From positions 1,736,001 to 1,800,000 of the forward strand of contig NZ_CP019062.1 in NCBI RefSeq assembly GCF_002951615.1: 64,000 nt of DNA. The letters are read 5' to 3'. Every line of letters starts with the position of its first letter. The stretch's first letter is position 1. Below the pieces are notes generated by a model. That model did no database searches and was not told the DNA's origin. It saw only the letters and a program-made list of their open reading frames with translations. The position numbers were made by a program, and so were the translations under genes. Source of the stretch: Rahnella sikkimica (GTDB lineage Bacteria > Pseudomonadota > Gammaproteobacteria > Enterobacterales > Enterobacteriaceae). Positions 40,542-47,649 of this stretch are shown here, in pieces.

Positions 40542-40879
40542 GCCTGCCCCCTGCCCTGACGTGCTGCCCACAGATTGCGTTCGAACTCAGCACTGATTTC
40601 AGCTTTGGTTTTCACTGGCCGCACAACCGGTTCATCAGCCCCTGGCGCCGCGACAGCCTTTGGCGTTTCGCTCAGGAAATACGTTTTCTTTCCGGCACAA
40701 TGCCCGGTCACGATGTTGAATTGAGGCTTCTTGCTGATAGTGTTTATCGTTGACGACATTGAATGACGCGGCGGGATAAAGCCGGTGTTCTCGATCAGGG
40801 CCGCTTCAATGTTTGAACAAGTGCGCGGGGTTCTGTCACGCATCAGCTCTTCGATTGCCATCTGCTGATAGGTTTTCAT
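40538..40879 (-). CDS. Hypothetical early phage protein
   Basis: A 113-residue protein between the replication protein P-like gene and the adenine methyltransferase gene, overlapping both by four bases. The first 50 residues (MKTYQQMAIEELMRDRTPRTCSNIEAALIENTGF) look like a winged-helix-type fold, and the end is Arg/Ala-rich. No family recognised. Confidence 0.6.
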   Translation of the reverse strand: MKTYQQMAIEELMRDRTPRTCSNIEAALIENTGFIPPRHSMSSTINTISKKPQFNIVTGHCAGKKTYFLSETPKAVAAPGADEPVVRPVKTKAEISAEFERNLWAARQGRGQA

Positions 40880-41565
40880 AACCAGCCCTCCCGTTTTTTC
40901 CGGAGATACTCGTCATACATGATCTGTGCGGGGGTCGGGCCCGCTGGCGCTTTTGGCGCGGACAGCATCACAACGGGTGCCGGGATCTGCTCACCTTTCG
41001 CCAGGCGTTTTGCCCAGAGGGTCAGGTTATGCTGTACGGATTTACGGACTTCACCCTCGGTGTAGTTATTTTGAAGCATCAACCGGCGGACGTCGGTCAC
41101 AATCCAGTACATGATCGCCGCTGACCACGGGTAAGCCGCTGGTGTGCTGTAGTCGCCGCGGCGCGCGCAATACTGGTTGAACTCGGTCATCACCTCGTCG
41201 ACGGTCGGCAGGCCTGCAGCCTGAGCAGCACCGGATTTACACCAGCCGATGAATTTTCCGCAGCTCGGCCAGAAGTCTGTTTCCTGCTGGCGGGCCATGC
41301 GCATACCGGCTTTCACCTGTTCCAGCGTGGTCACGCCGCTTTCAGCGAATGCCATGATCCACTGCCGTTTCGCCGCGGCGATATCTGCCGGAGTACTCAG
41401 CGCGGTCTGGCGGGCAGCAGGGAAAATCTGCATCAGGTTAGTGAACAGCACATCGACCAGCTTCTCGGCGTCAGCGTTCACGACACGTTGTGGTTTCTCT
41501 TCTGGCATCAGCTGAGCCAGCGCGGCGCTGTCGCGGTTCTTAACTGCCATCATCATTTTGTTCAC
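40876..41565 (-). CDS. Replication protein P (DnaB helicase loader)
   Basis: A 229-residue protein of the lambda P family: VDVLFTNLMQIFPAARQTA, WIMAFAESGVTTLEQVKAGMRMARQQETDFWPSCGKFIGWCK is diagnostic. It recruits host DnaB to the origin bound by the O protein. The GTG start at 41565 overlaps the stop of the O gene (GTGA); an upstream ATG at 41580 would lie further inside O and is less likely. Confidence 0.9.
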   Translation of the reverse strand: MNKMMMAVKNRDSAALAQLMPEEKPQRVVNADAEKLVDVLFTNLMQIFPAARQTALSTPADIAAAKRQWIMAFAESGVTTLEQVKAGMRMARQQETDFWPSCGKFIGWCKSGAAQAAGLPTVDEVMTEFNQYCARRGDYSTPAAYPWSAAIMYWIVTDVRRLMLQNNYTEGEVRKSVQHNLTLWAKRLAKGEQIPAPVVMLSAPKAPAGPTPAQIMYDEYLRKKREGWL

Positions 41566-42488
41566 AGGGTGTTCTCCCATGCTTCAGCGCTGTTCCAGTG
41601 GCCGCCAGCTGAAGTTTCAGCCGGGACATTTGCGGTCAGTTTGATTGTCAGGTCGTCCCATTTTTCGCGGAGTTTCGACGGGTTCAGGATGTTCTTGCAC
41701 CAGAAGGTGTCGCGGTTAGCGCGGACAAACAGCTCACAGATTTGCTTATGTGTGCGGCCGTCGGCAGTACACATCAGGCGGATTTCATTTGCCCAGAGGG
41801 TCATATCCGGTTCTTTCGGGCGGGAAATCTCGCCGTCGCATTCGGCAGCCTGTTCGTACATGCGGATGATTTTTCCCCAGATGTATTCGGCAGCGGTCAG
41901 GTCGTCGGCACCTCCCCACTTACGTTTTTTGGCATTGAACACCACCGCTTCAGGGTGAAGAGCAAGAAAACTTTCATCACTGCTGTCGTCTGGCTGCGAA
42001 GCGGCCGGACTAAGGGTTTTATTACCTTGTGGATCAGGTGTTGTAGTTACTTGTGGATCGGCTTCAAAATTTGAAGGGCTAACTGCCGCGACGGCTTTGT
42101 TATTTGAACCCTCAGAATTTGAGGCCTCAATTTTTGATACCTCAGAATTTGATGCTTCAAAATTTGAAGGGGTATCTGTGGAGTTTGCTTCTGCTGCCGC
42201 CTGAACCAGCTTTGCTACGTTGATGCGATAAATATTGCTGGTATTGCGTCCCTTCGTTTTGCGTTCCTGCACTTTCAGCCAGCCACCCGCCTCGAGAACT
42301 TTCAACGCGCTGCGCACAGTGTTTGGGCTTTTCGCCCCAACCTGACGGGCAATGCGCGGGATGGCAGGCCAACTGATACCGTCATCGTTGCTGTAATCAG
42401 CAAGGCGGGACATGATCGCCACCTGAGAAATGGATAAGCCAGCAGGCGCGCATGCATCCCAAACCAGCCCCTGAAGTTTATTGCTCAT
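41562..42488 (-). CDS. Replication initiator O-like protein with origin inside
   Basis: A 308-residue protein. The N-terminal winged helix (LSISQVAIMSRLADYSNDDGISWPAIPRIARQVGAKSPNTVRSALKVLEAGGWL) binds origin iterons. The middle contains a repetitive segment (SNFEA, SNSEV, SKIEA, SNSEG) that is simply the translation of the 15-bp iterons at 42095-42169. The C-terminal part (DMTLWANEIRLMCTADGRTHKQICELFVRANRDTFWCKNILNPSKLREKWDDL) contacts the helicase loader. The arrangement copies lambda O, where the origin also lies within the gene. Confidence 0.9.
   Translation of the reverse strand: MSNKLQGLVWDACAPAGLSISQVAIMSRLADYSNDDGISWPAIPRIARQVGAKSPNTVRSALKVLEAGGWLKVQERKTKGRNTSNIYRINVAKLVQAAAEANSTDTPSNFEASNSEVSKIEASNSEGSNNKAVAAVSPSNFEADPQVTTTPDPQGNKTLSPAASQPDDSSDESFLALHPEAVVFNAKKRKWGGADDLTAAEYIWGKIIRMYEQAAECDGEISRPKEPDMTLWANEIRLMCTADGRTHKQICELFVRANRDTFWCKNILNPSKLREKWDDLTIKLTANVPAETSAGGHWNSAEAWENTL
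42063..42169. other. Phage replication origin: 15-bp iterons
   Basis: Four tandem 15-bp units start at 42110, 42125, 42140 and 42155 (CCTCAGAATTTGAGG, CCTCAATTTTTGATA, CCTCAGAATTTGATG, CTTCAAAATTTGAAG), a degenerate one precedes at 42095, and an isolated copy lies at 42063-42077. The units are near-palindromic, as in lambda ori, and lie inside the O-like gene. Confidence 0.8.
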
Positions 42489-42666
42489 CGGTCATCACCC
42501 TCTCAAACCGCGAATTGGATAGCTCGACGGGCTGGGCGCACTCATGCGGGCAACCGGCGCGCATGAAGATGACGCGATCCCCTGCTCTGTCGAAGCCCAC
42601 GACGTGTACCACAACGCCCCGCCAATCCTTGTAACGCCTGTCCAGCTTTTGGATTTCTTCAGACAT
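42478..42666 (-). CDS. DUF4222 protein
   Basis: A 62-residue protein starting MSEEIQKLDRRYKDWRGVVVHVVGFDRAGDRVIFMRAGCPHEC. The RYKDWRG...V.GFD..RVI.MR.G.PHEC pattern is DUF4222, a small SH3-like protein common just before O in lambdoid phages. It ends 11 bases inside the O gene. No function is established. Confidence 0.8.
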   Translation of the reverse strand: MSEEIQKLDRRYKDWRGVVVHVVGFDRAGDRVIFMRAGCPHECAQPVELSNSRFERVMTDEQ

Positions 42667-42842
42667 GCCGTCACCTTCTGGCTGCTCTGGCGGACGTAAC
42701 CTACCCACCACGCCGCGAACTGGTAGTTGCACGGCATCCAGCGGTTACCTATCATCACTTCGTACGAAAGAGAGCCAGCGGCACCGCCAGTCGCCACACA
42801 CCGGATTTGCGGAACGCCAGCTTTTATGAGTAAACTGTTCAT
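42495..42842 (-). CDS. Small early protein, C-terminal limit uncertain
   Basis: The frame opens MNSLLIKAGVPQIRCVATGGAAGSLSYEVMIGNRWMPCNYQFAAWWVGYV, plausible for about 58 residues, but then continues 172 bases through the DUF4222 gene in a different frame. Either the protein is really 115 residues with an overlapping gene, or an original stop was lost. Its start overlaps the CII/YmfL-like gene stop (ATG-type coupling), supporting the 5' end. Confidence 0.5.
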   Translation of the reverse strand: MNSLLIKAGVPQIRCVATGGAAGSLSYEVMIGNRWMPCNYQFAAWWVGYVRQSSQKVTACLKKSKSWTGVTRIGGALWYTSWASTEQGIASSSCAPVARMSAPSPSSYPIRGLRG

Positions 42843-43372
42843 GCGTTAATTGCTCCACACTGTTTAGTTAATGCACCCGACGCCTCAAGCTGCACACTTG
42901 GGGCGTCACCCTTTCCGGACTTATTCTTTTTCCCAAACAACGCCAGCACAGACCGAACCTCTGCATCACGAGCTGATAAGTGGTGACGGTGATACTTCAT
43001 AATTTCTGCTGCTTCTGCTGCATCAATCACGCCGTCTTCCAGAGCCGCCTGAATAATCATGTCGACGTGGCCACGATGCGCCGCCGTTCGCATGCTTTTG
43101 CTGAACAGCTCAACCTGGTCCAATTCATCCAGTTGGGGGATATCCACGAACAGGCCGCCGCGGCGCTGGGCGAAGTATTCAGCCAGGAAGCTGGTGCCGC
43201 TGATGTCTTCCATCGCTTCCAACTCGACAATTTCGAAGAACCGGCAGCCGTTTTTTTCGTACAGGTTGTTGTTGAACTGCGTTTCAGTCATGCCCAGAGC
43301 GCCAGCCATTGCAGACCGGCCACCTGAGAACGCTTTGCACATCGCTTTAACTACTGATTTCAGGTCTACCAT
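42839..43372 (-). CDS. CII/YmfL-like phage regulatory protein
   Basis: A 177-residue protein starting MVDLKSVVKAMCKAFSGGRSAMAGALGMTETQFNNNLYEKNGCRFFEIVELEAMEDISG. This is the YmfL type that takes the place of CII directly downstream of cro in many SfV-like and e14-like phages. An HTH lies in the first 50 residues; the rest is helical. It probably controls the lysis-lysogeny decision. The start at 43372 is chosen by homology and because the longer frame overlaps the cro end. Confidence 0.82.
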   Translation of the reverse strand: MVDLKSVVKAMCKAFSGGRSAMAGALGMTETQFNNNLYEKNGCRFFEIVELEAMEDISGTSFLAEYFAQRRGGLFVDIPQLDELDQVELFSKSMRTAAHRGHVDMIIQAALEDGVIDAAEAAEIMKYHRHHLSARDAEVRSVLALFGKKNKSGKGDAPSVQLEASGALTKQCGAINA

Positions 43373-43397
43373 TTCTCTTTTCCTTCGGTAGTTATGC

Positions 43398-43607
43398 TTA
43401 GGCAGCCGAGTCTGTAGTCTTTTCATAAAGCTCAGCTTTGAACTGGAGCTTCCCCTTGGTTCGGTATGCAGCTTCGGCTGCCCGTCCTTTCGGGATTAAC
43501 TTCCCGGGGCGATTTCGCCATTGATAGACGGCCTCGCTGGTGATCCCAAAAAAGGCGGCAACTTTCTCTGCACTGCCGAAGTGTTTTTCGATGTCGTCTG
43601 TGGTCAT
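43398..43607 (-). CDS. cro: Cro-like repressor
   Basis: A 69-residue HTH protein (IEKHFGSAEKVAAFFGITSEAVYQWRNRPGKLIPKGRAAEAAYRTKGKLQF), the usual Cro/YdaS type, with GGAGGCGAT before the ATG. It is divergent from the cI gene, with three operator copies in the 100-bp gap. It would repress the lysogenic promoter and favour lytic growth. Confidence 0.9.
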   Translation of the reverse strand: MTTDDIEKHFGSAEKVAAFFGITSEAVYQWRNRPGKLIPKGRAAEAAYRTKGKLQFKAELYEKTTDSAA

Positions 43608-43620
43608 ATCGCCTCCATTA

Positions 43621-43683
43621 CTAAGTTAAGTTAGATATTAAATACTAATCTTTATTAGGTCAATAAAAACTAAGATTACTTAG
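43621..43683. promoter_or_regulatory. Right operator region, three operators
   Basis: Three 14-bp palindromic sites: CTAAGTTAAGTTAG (43621-43634), CTAATCTTTATTAG (43645-43658) and CTAAGATTACTTAG (43670-43683). They begin 24 and 25 bp apart, like lambda OR1-OR3, between cro and cI. Confidence 0.85.
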
Positions 43684-43707
43684 CTTTATTTAATTCATGG
43701 TGGTGAG

Positions 43708-44334
43708 ATGGAAACGGTCGGCCAGCGGATAAAATCGCTAAGAAAGGTGACGAAAACATCCCAGAAAGATCTGGGTAAATTCTGCGGCGTGAGTGACGTG
43801 GCGGTGGGTTATTGGGAAAAAGACGTGAACGTACCGAGCGGTGAGTCTCTTTCTAAGTTGGCTAAATTTTTCAATACGTCGATTGAGTACGTACTTTACG
43901 GCACTGAGTTTGAAGATAAGCTGATTACCAGAATGCGGCGCATACCGGTGATCTCATGGGTTCAAGCCGGTGCTTTCACAGAATCAAAATCACCTGAAAC
44001 CTTCTCAGATATAGAGCGGTGGATAGAAACATCCCTTAGAGTGTCGGCTAATTCTTTCGCTTTAGAAGTTAAAGGGGATTCTATGACAAACCCTAATGGC
44101 CTCCCAACCATTCCCCAGGGCGCCACGGTTATCGTTGACCCTGAGGCCGAGCCAGTTAATGGAAAAATCGTCGTTGCCAGAATAGATGGAACAAATGAGG
44201 CAACCGTTAAGAAATTGGTCATAGATGGGCCACAGAAGTTCTTGGTACCATTGAATCCTCGCTATCCAAACTTACCGATCAACGGTAACTGCACCATCAT
44301 CGGTGTTGTCAAAGGCGTTCAATACGACCTTTAG
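43708..44334 (+). CDS. CI-type prophage repressor (HTH plus S24 peptidase)
   Basis: A 208-residue repressor. The HTH is residues about 17-40 (SQKDLGKFCGVSDVAVGYWEKD). The C-terminal LexA-like domain has the Ala87-Gly88 cleavage site (WVQAGAF), Ser125 in GDSM and Lys168 in ATVKKL, so RecA-stimulated self-cleavage and SOS induction are expected. It maintains lysogeny by binding the CTAAG-type operators on both sides of the gene. Confidence 0.95.
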   Translation: METVGQRIKSLRKVTKTSQKDLGKFCGVSDVAVGYWEKDVNVPSGESLSKLAKFFNTSIEYVLYGTEFEDKLITRMRRIPVISWVQAGAFTESKSPETFSDIERWIETSLRVSANSFALEVKGDSMTNPNGLPTIPQGATVIVDPEAEPVNGKIVVARIDGTNEATVKKLVIDGPQKFLVPLNPRYPNLPINGNCTIIGVVKGVQYDL

Positions 44335-44373
44335 TCCCTCTCCACACTGCTGACTAATCCAAACCAAATTAAA

Positions 44374-44422
44374 CTAAGTTTAGTTTGGTTTTTCGCTTGA
44401 CCACAAAACTAAGTTAAGTTAG
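44374..44422. promoter_or_regulatory. Left operator region
   Basis: CTAAGTTAAGTTAG at 44409-44422 is identical to the first right operator. A related palindrome, AAACTAAGTTTAGTTT, spans 44371-44386. They lie just after cI, where a left early promoter reading rightward would be. Confidence 0.75.
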
Positions 44423-44444
44423 ATTAATCCTAAGTACAGCACAA

Positions 44445-44518
44445 CGGGAAGAACACTGTGGGTTGAGGGACTCACTTACCATCAACTCGATCTGACCACA
44501 GAACCAGTGTTCTTCCCG
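44445..44518 (+). repeat. Long inverted repeat in the left early leader
   Basis: CGGGAAGAACACTG (44445-44458) is exactly complementary to CAGTGTTCTTCCCG (44505-44518). Inside are CTGTGG/CCACAG and GTTGA/TCAAC pairs, so nearly all of the 74 nt can fold. No N-like antiterminator gene is seen between the operators and the first genes, so an RNA-based antitermination element like HK022 put is one possibility. Confidence 0.65.
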
Positions 44519-44530
44519 ATGTTCGTTAAA

Positions 44531-44722
44531 TTAGTGAGTAGGCACGCCCGGAACCAGAGTCAAGTATGGGATTTCACGGAAGGTTACGACTTCATTCACG
44601 TTGACGGGATGCTTGCAACCTGCACATACGATGGAGGAGACGGTCTCAGAGAATGCAATGCTAGAAGTAACAGTGAATCTCTCAGAATTACACTTTTCGC
44701 AGATAAGTTTTATGTCAGGCAT
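44531..44722 (-). CDS. Small zinc-ribbon phage protein
   Basis: A 63-residue protein, MPDIKLICEKCNSERFTVTSSIAFSETVSSIVCAGCKHPVNVNEV, with two CxxC pairs (CEKC and CAGC) 24 residues apart, a treble-clef or zinc-ribbon arrangement. The overlapping plus-strand frame lacks any recognisable feature and is rejected. It is oriented against the left early operon and has only a weak ribosome site. Function unknown. Confidence 0.65.
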   Translation of the reverse strand: MPDIKLICEKCNSERFTVTSSIAFSETVSSIVCAGCKHPVNVNEVVTFREIPYLTLVPGVPTH

Positions 44723-44829
44723 TTTTGCACTCGAGGAATAAGTGGCTCACTCAATAAGATTATTAAGAATCTTCCTATTCCGTATATCAGTATAGCAGGA
44801 GTTCAGATTTGTGATTAAGCCGACAACGC

Positions 44830-44893
44830 AAAAAGCATTGCCGAATGGTGGCTTTACCCAAACCCATTCGTATTTCTGAAAACAGTGCTTTTT
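44830..44893 (+). terminator. Nested terminator hairpin
   Basis: AAAAAGCATTG at 44830 pairs with CAGTGCTTTTTT ending at 44893, with an inner stem CGAATGG/CCATTCG. Ends in a T tract, so it likely stops leftover left-promoter transcripts. Confidence 0.65.
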
Positions 44894-44896
44894 TCG

Positions 44897-44967
44897 TTGT
44901 GCATAGCATCCTGGTGATGGTCGGGTTCCCTACCCGATTGCGGGTTCGACTCCCGCCGCACTATCAG
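44897..44967 (+). ncRNA. tRNA-like element with CCC anticodon loop
   Basis: The fold has a 5 of 7 bp acceptor, T8, a 3-bp D stem with GG in the loop, an anticodon stem TCGGG/CCCGA with loop TTCCCTA (T33, anticodon CCC), a two-base variable loop, and a perfect T arm GCGGG-TTCGACT-CCCGC that fits TTCRANY. The variable loop and D arm are too short for a normal tRNA and no CCA is encoded (CAG follows). I read it as a tRNA-like or decayed tRNA element. Confidence 0.45.
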
Positions 44968-45010
44968 ATCGACGTGGAACTCGATAATTGCTGTGTGTAG
45001 TTGTCTTTCG

Positions 45011-45087
45011 GCGGTGGCATGACTCTTCAACCATCCAACATCAGGGGGAGTGAAGATAATGTTCTGATCATGACCACCGCCATTTTT
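45011..45087 (+). ncRNA. Structured RNA candidate with terminator tail
   Basis: GGCGGTGGCATGA at 45011 pairs with TCATGACCACCGCC before a T6 run (one bulge), with an inner CTTCA/TGAAG stem. The result is a 77-nt two-tier hairpin ending like an intrinsic terminator. It could be a small RNA or merely a second strong terminator. Confidence 0.5.
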
Positions 45088-45092
45088 TCGCA

Positions 45093-45153
45093 GACATAGA
45101 CAAGGGTTCGCTGGCCCCACCCAGTGCGCAACCGGTGGCCCTTTTCTATGTGT
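45093..45153 (+). repeat. Third stem-loop of the early leader
   Basis: ACATAGACAAGGG pairs with CCCTTTTCTATGT (one mismatch), enclosing a GC-rich loop of about 33 nt with CCGG-type pairing. It lies 47 bp before the 45200 gene and may shape its translation or serve as an antitermination element. Confidence 0.5.
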
Positions 45154-45199
45154 GTGAGTAATTTCCTGCGGTGTGCACCGCGATAACGAGGACAGTTGA

Positions 45200-45571
45200 A
45201 TGGCTGAAGACCGTATGACCAAAGTCCCGGAGTTTCTCTCCGAACTGGACGCCGGTATTTTCGAAAACAAAATCTCCGCCGCGCTGAATGCCGCAGCTTT
45301 AGGCGTTCTTAACAACGGCGGTAAAGGCAAAGTCACCATCGAGATTGATGTTTCCCGCATCAGTAATTCGATGGAAGAAAAACGCGTAATGCTGGCTCAC
45401 AAACTGAAGTTCTCAGCACCAACGCCGCGCGGGAAAACGTCGGAAGAAGACACCACCGAAACCCCGATGTACGTGGGCAAAGGCGGCAAGCTGTCCATCA
45501 TGCAGGAAGATCAGGGCCAGTTATTCACAATGGCGGGTGCTGCTGACGGCAAACTCCGCGACGCGCGATAA
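45200..45571 (+). CDS. Hypothetical left-operon protein, partner of the YfdQ-like gene
   Basis: A 123-residue protein with a good ribosome site (GAGGACA). MTKVPEFLSELDAGIFENKISAALNAAALGVLNNGGKGKVTIEIDVSRIS is a pattern seen directly upstream of DUF2303 genes in enterobacterial prophages, as here (35-bp gap). A beta-rich core is likely. No function is known; the pairing suggests a shared role. Confidence 0.65.
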   Translation: MAEDRMTKVPEFLSELDAGIFENKISAALNAAALGVLNNGGKGKVTIEIDVSRISNSMEEKRVMLAHKLKFSAPTPRGKTSEEDTTETPMYVGKGGKLSIMQEDQGQLFTMAGAADGKLRDAR

Positions 45572-45606
45572 CCATCGCATTAAACCTTCTGAAAAAGGAA
45601 ATCGTT

Positions 45607-46434
45607 ATGTCTCAAGTTTTAGACGCATCAGCAATCAAAGAAGTCCGCGACATGTCTTTTTCGACGCTGCTGGAAGAGCGTCTTTCCTCCGCTGATTGCC
45701 CCGCTGTAGCTCTGCCAGAGTCAGTGCGCATTCATTCTCTCGAAAACCTGCAGGATGGACGCTTCCGCTTCCGCGGGAAAATGGAAACCGCCAGCATTCA
45801 CGACTTCTGCCGCTACTGTAAACAGTATGCAGGTGCTGGCGTGCGCAGCTTCATCAACGCCGACAACATGGCAGCAGTGACAGTATTCAACCTCGGCACA
45901 CTGGATTTGCCAGGGCACGCCGATAACACAGCAGTGCTGAAGCTGAAACGCACCGCCCCATTCCAAGCTTTGCTGAATATCAACGGTGCCAAAAACTCAC
46001 AGAAAGATCTGGCCGAGTGGCTGGAAGACTGGTCTGAATTCCTGATTGCTTTCACCGCTGACGGTGAAGTGCTGGACATCAAGAAAGCGATCGGCGGCGT
46101 TCGTAAGATCACAATCGAAGCATCCAGCTCGGCGGATCATGAAGACAGTGATTTCGGTGCCAAACGGTCAGTAATGGAAAGCGTGGAAGCGAAAAGCAAA
46201 GAAGTCATGCCAGCGGCTTTTGAATTTAAGTGCGTGCCGTATGAAGGTCTCGGTGATCGCCGCTTCCGCCTACGCTACAGCGTGTTGACCGGCGGCAATG
46301 CTCCGGTGCTGGTTTTGCGCATTGTCCAGCTGGAAACCGAAGAAGAGCATATGGCGACCGAGTTCCGCGAACTGCTCGAAACCAACTTCACCGACGTTGA
46401 AGTCGAAACATTCATTGGCGAATTCAAAGCCTGA
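45607..46434 (+). CDS. DUF2303 (YfdQ-like) protein
   Basis: A 275-residue protein of the DUF2303 family: MSFSTLLEERL, FRFRGKMETASIHDFCRYCKQYAGAGVRSFINADNMAAVTVFNLG and APFQALLNINGAKNSQKDLAEWLEDWSEFLI are characteristic and match YfdQ of the E. coli CPS-53 prophage. Function is not established; it is a standard left early gene in lambdoid and SfV-like phages. A 9-bp stem-loop follows the gene. Confidence 0.88.
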   Translation: MSQVLDASAIKEVRDMSFSTLLEERLSSADCPAVALPESVRIHSLENLQDGRFRFRGKMETASIHDFCRYCKQYAGAGVRSFINADNMAAVTVFNLGTLDLPGHADNTAVLKLKRTAPFQALLNINGAKNSQKDLAEWLEDWSEFLIAFTADGEVLDIKKAIGGVRKITIEASSSADHEDSDFGAKRSVMESVEAKSKEVMPAAFEFKCVPYEGLGDRRFRLRYSVLTGGNAPVLVLRIVQLETEEEHMATEFRELLETNFTDVEVETFIGEFKA

Positions 46435-46445
46435 TAACGCGGCCT

Positions 46446-46473
46446 TAAATGCCCTGATTCGCCGGGGCATTTA
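46446..46473 (+). terminator. Stem-loop after the DUF2303 gene
   Basis: TAAATGCCC and GGGCATTTA with a ten-base loop, no T tract. A weak terminator or processing hairpin. Confidence 0.45.
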
Positions 46474-46577
46474 GTGAATCGTTATTACTGAAATTTAATT
46501 GCCACATCGGGCAAGGGCTTCGTTCAATCTAAAAACAGCGTGCAGCTTATTTCTTTCTTAAAGTGTGGAGTAATTCT

Positions 46578-46718
46578 ATGTCCTGGTTAACCATCCCCCC
46601 AGCAAAGCCTGTCGTACTTCACCAAACCGGCCATATTGGCCATGTAAGCAGTATTGGAGATTTGCTTGTGGAACTGACTGATGAAGCTCTAACAAGTGAG
46701 GGTGTCGCAGCAATTTAG
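46578..46718 (+). CDS. Small left-operon protein (46 aa)
   Basis: A 46-residue frame (MSWLTIPPAKPVVLHQTGHIGHVSSIGDLLVELTDEALTS...) preceded by GTGTGGAGTAAT, the same ribosome-site sequence found before xis at 47380. The leader match supports translation. No family recognised. Confidence 0.6.
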   Translation: MSWLTIPPAKPVVLHQTGHIGHVSSIGDLLVELTDEALTSEGVAAI

Positions 46719-46810
46719 CCCGTGGACTGCATCATTGAAGGTGGTGAGTAACCTTCTGGGCATGGAAGCCAGTGCTATAATCGACACATGTAAATCTGAT
46801 AGGAATATAA

Positions 46811-47197
46811 ATGAAAATCATAGCCTTGACTTTAATACTAGTCCCTTCATTAACTTTCGCTTCACTCAAAAGTTTAGAACTTGAAGTTTCTGGTACGCAT
46901 TTCACTATTCCACCCTCTTGCGTCAAGTCGGTGCAAATTGATGAGAATGAAGAGCCAGTAAACAACGGGGTTTATTTTGAAATTGAGTCGCCCTGTTCTA
47001 AGCAGTTATCTGATCTCTCCATAATGAATATTGGACAGCAAATGACAATTTCATACAACGGTCAGCTAGTGCAAAAAGCTACCATCACTTCTCGTTTATT
47101 CGGTGGATTTAAGTTCAGCACTACCGGAAGCAATATGATGGTAATTCGGCAAATTATCGCTGATTGGAAGTCGAAGCCAGGCAACAGCAATGCCTAA
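46811..47197 (+). CDS. Secreted protein resembling the SecDF P1 head subdomain
   Basis: A 128-residue protein with a clear signal peptide (MKIIALTLILVPSLTFA, cleavage about residue 17-18). The C-terminal part (IGQQMTISYNGQLVQKATITSRLFGGFKFSTTGSNMMVIRQIIADWK) follows the SecDF P1-head-like pattern of small periplasmic proteins. It has its own AT-rich upstream stretch and lies between left-operon genes, so it may be a lysogeny-expressed moron. Composition is lower in GC than its neighbours. Confidence 0.6.
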   Translation: MKIIALTLILVPSLTFASLKSLELEVSGTHFTIPPSCVKSVQIDENEEPVNNGVYFEIESPCSKQLSDLSIMNIGQQMTISYNGQLVQKATITSRLFGGFKFSTTGSNMMVIRQIIADWKSKPGNSNA

Positions 47198-47348
47198 ACG
47201 GGCTCATTTAGTCAGTCGGGTTTCCGTGAAAAGAATGCTGGATCTGTGGTTTGTTCCAGTTGAGTTTGCGTCAGCAATGCCGCCAGGGGAGAAAATGCTC
47301 TGGTGGCGAGCTGGGAAATATTACGGCCGATTTCGGATCAGCCAGTAA
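47190..47348 (+). CDS. Small basic protein (52 aa)
   Basis: A 52-residue frame starting inside the end of the preceding gene (eight-base overlap): MPKRAHLVSRVSVKRMLDLWFVPVEFAS... rich in Arg and Trp. The overlap and the tight placement before xis suggest it is real. No family recognised. Confidence 0.5.
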   Translation: MPKRAHLVSRVSVKRMLDLWFVPVEFASAMPPGEKMLWWRAGKYYGRFRISQ

Positions 47349-47391
47349 GCCGGTGTGCAGCCGGCTATAACTAAACGTGTGGAGTAATAGC

Positions 47392-47649
47392 ATGGGCCAG
47401 TTAGTTTCTTTAGCGGAATGGGCAGCAGGGCCAAATGGCTTCAAAGAACCACCGTGTAAAGCCACCCTGCATCGAATTGCAAAAACCCGGCAGACTTACC
47501 CGCCGGCAGTAAAACAGGGTCGGCGGTGGGTCGTTGATGAGGAAGCCAGGTTTGTTGGTATGGTTGATCGGGTCGAAATATCGAACCATCTTCCAGCCAA
47601 CGCCCGCACTTTAGTGGAGAAAGCACTTAATGGCAGCAAGACCCCGTAA
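47392..47649 (+). CDS. xis: Excisionase
   Basis: An 85-residue protein: LVSLAEWAAGPNGFKEPPCKATLHRIAKTRQTYPPAVKQGRRWVVDEEARFVG is a MerR-like winged helix of the phage excisionase kind. GTGTGGAGTAAT lies just upstream. It overlaps the integrase start by 20 bases, as xis and int do in lambda. It would bend attR/attL DNA and direct excision. Confidence 0.88.
   Translation: MGQLVSLAEWAAGPNGFKEPPCKATLHRIAKTRQTYPPAVKQGRRWVVDEEARFVGMVDRVEISNHLPANARTLVEKALNGSKTP

Noticed and set aside
44507..44818. Plus-strand 103-residue frame after the left operators
   Set aside because: It has no family features and overlaps the minus-strand frame with two CxxC pairs, which is the better gene candidate.
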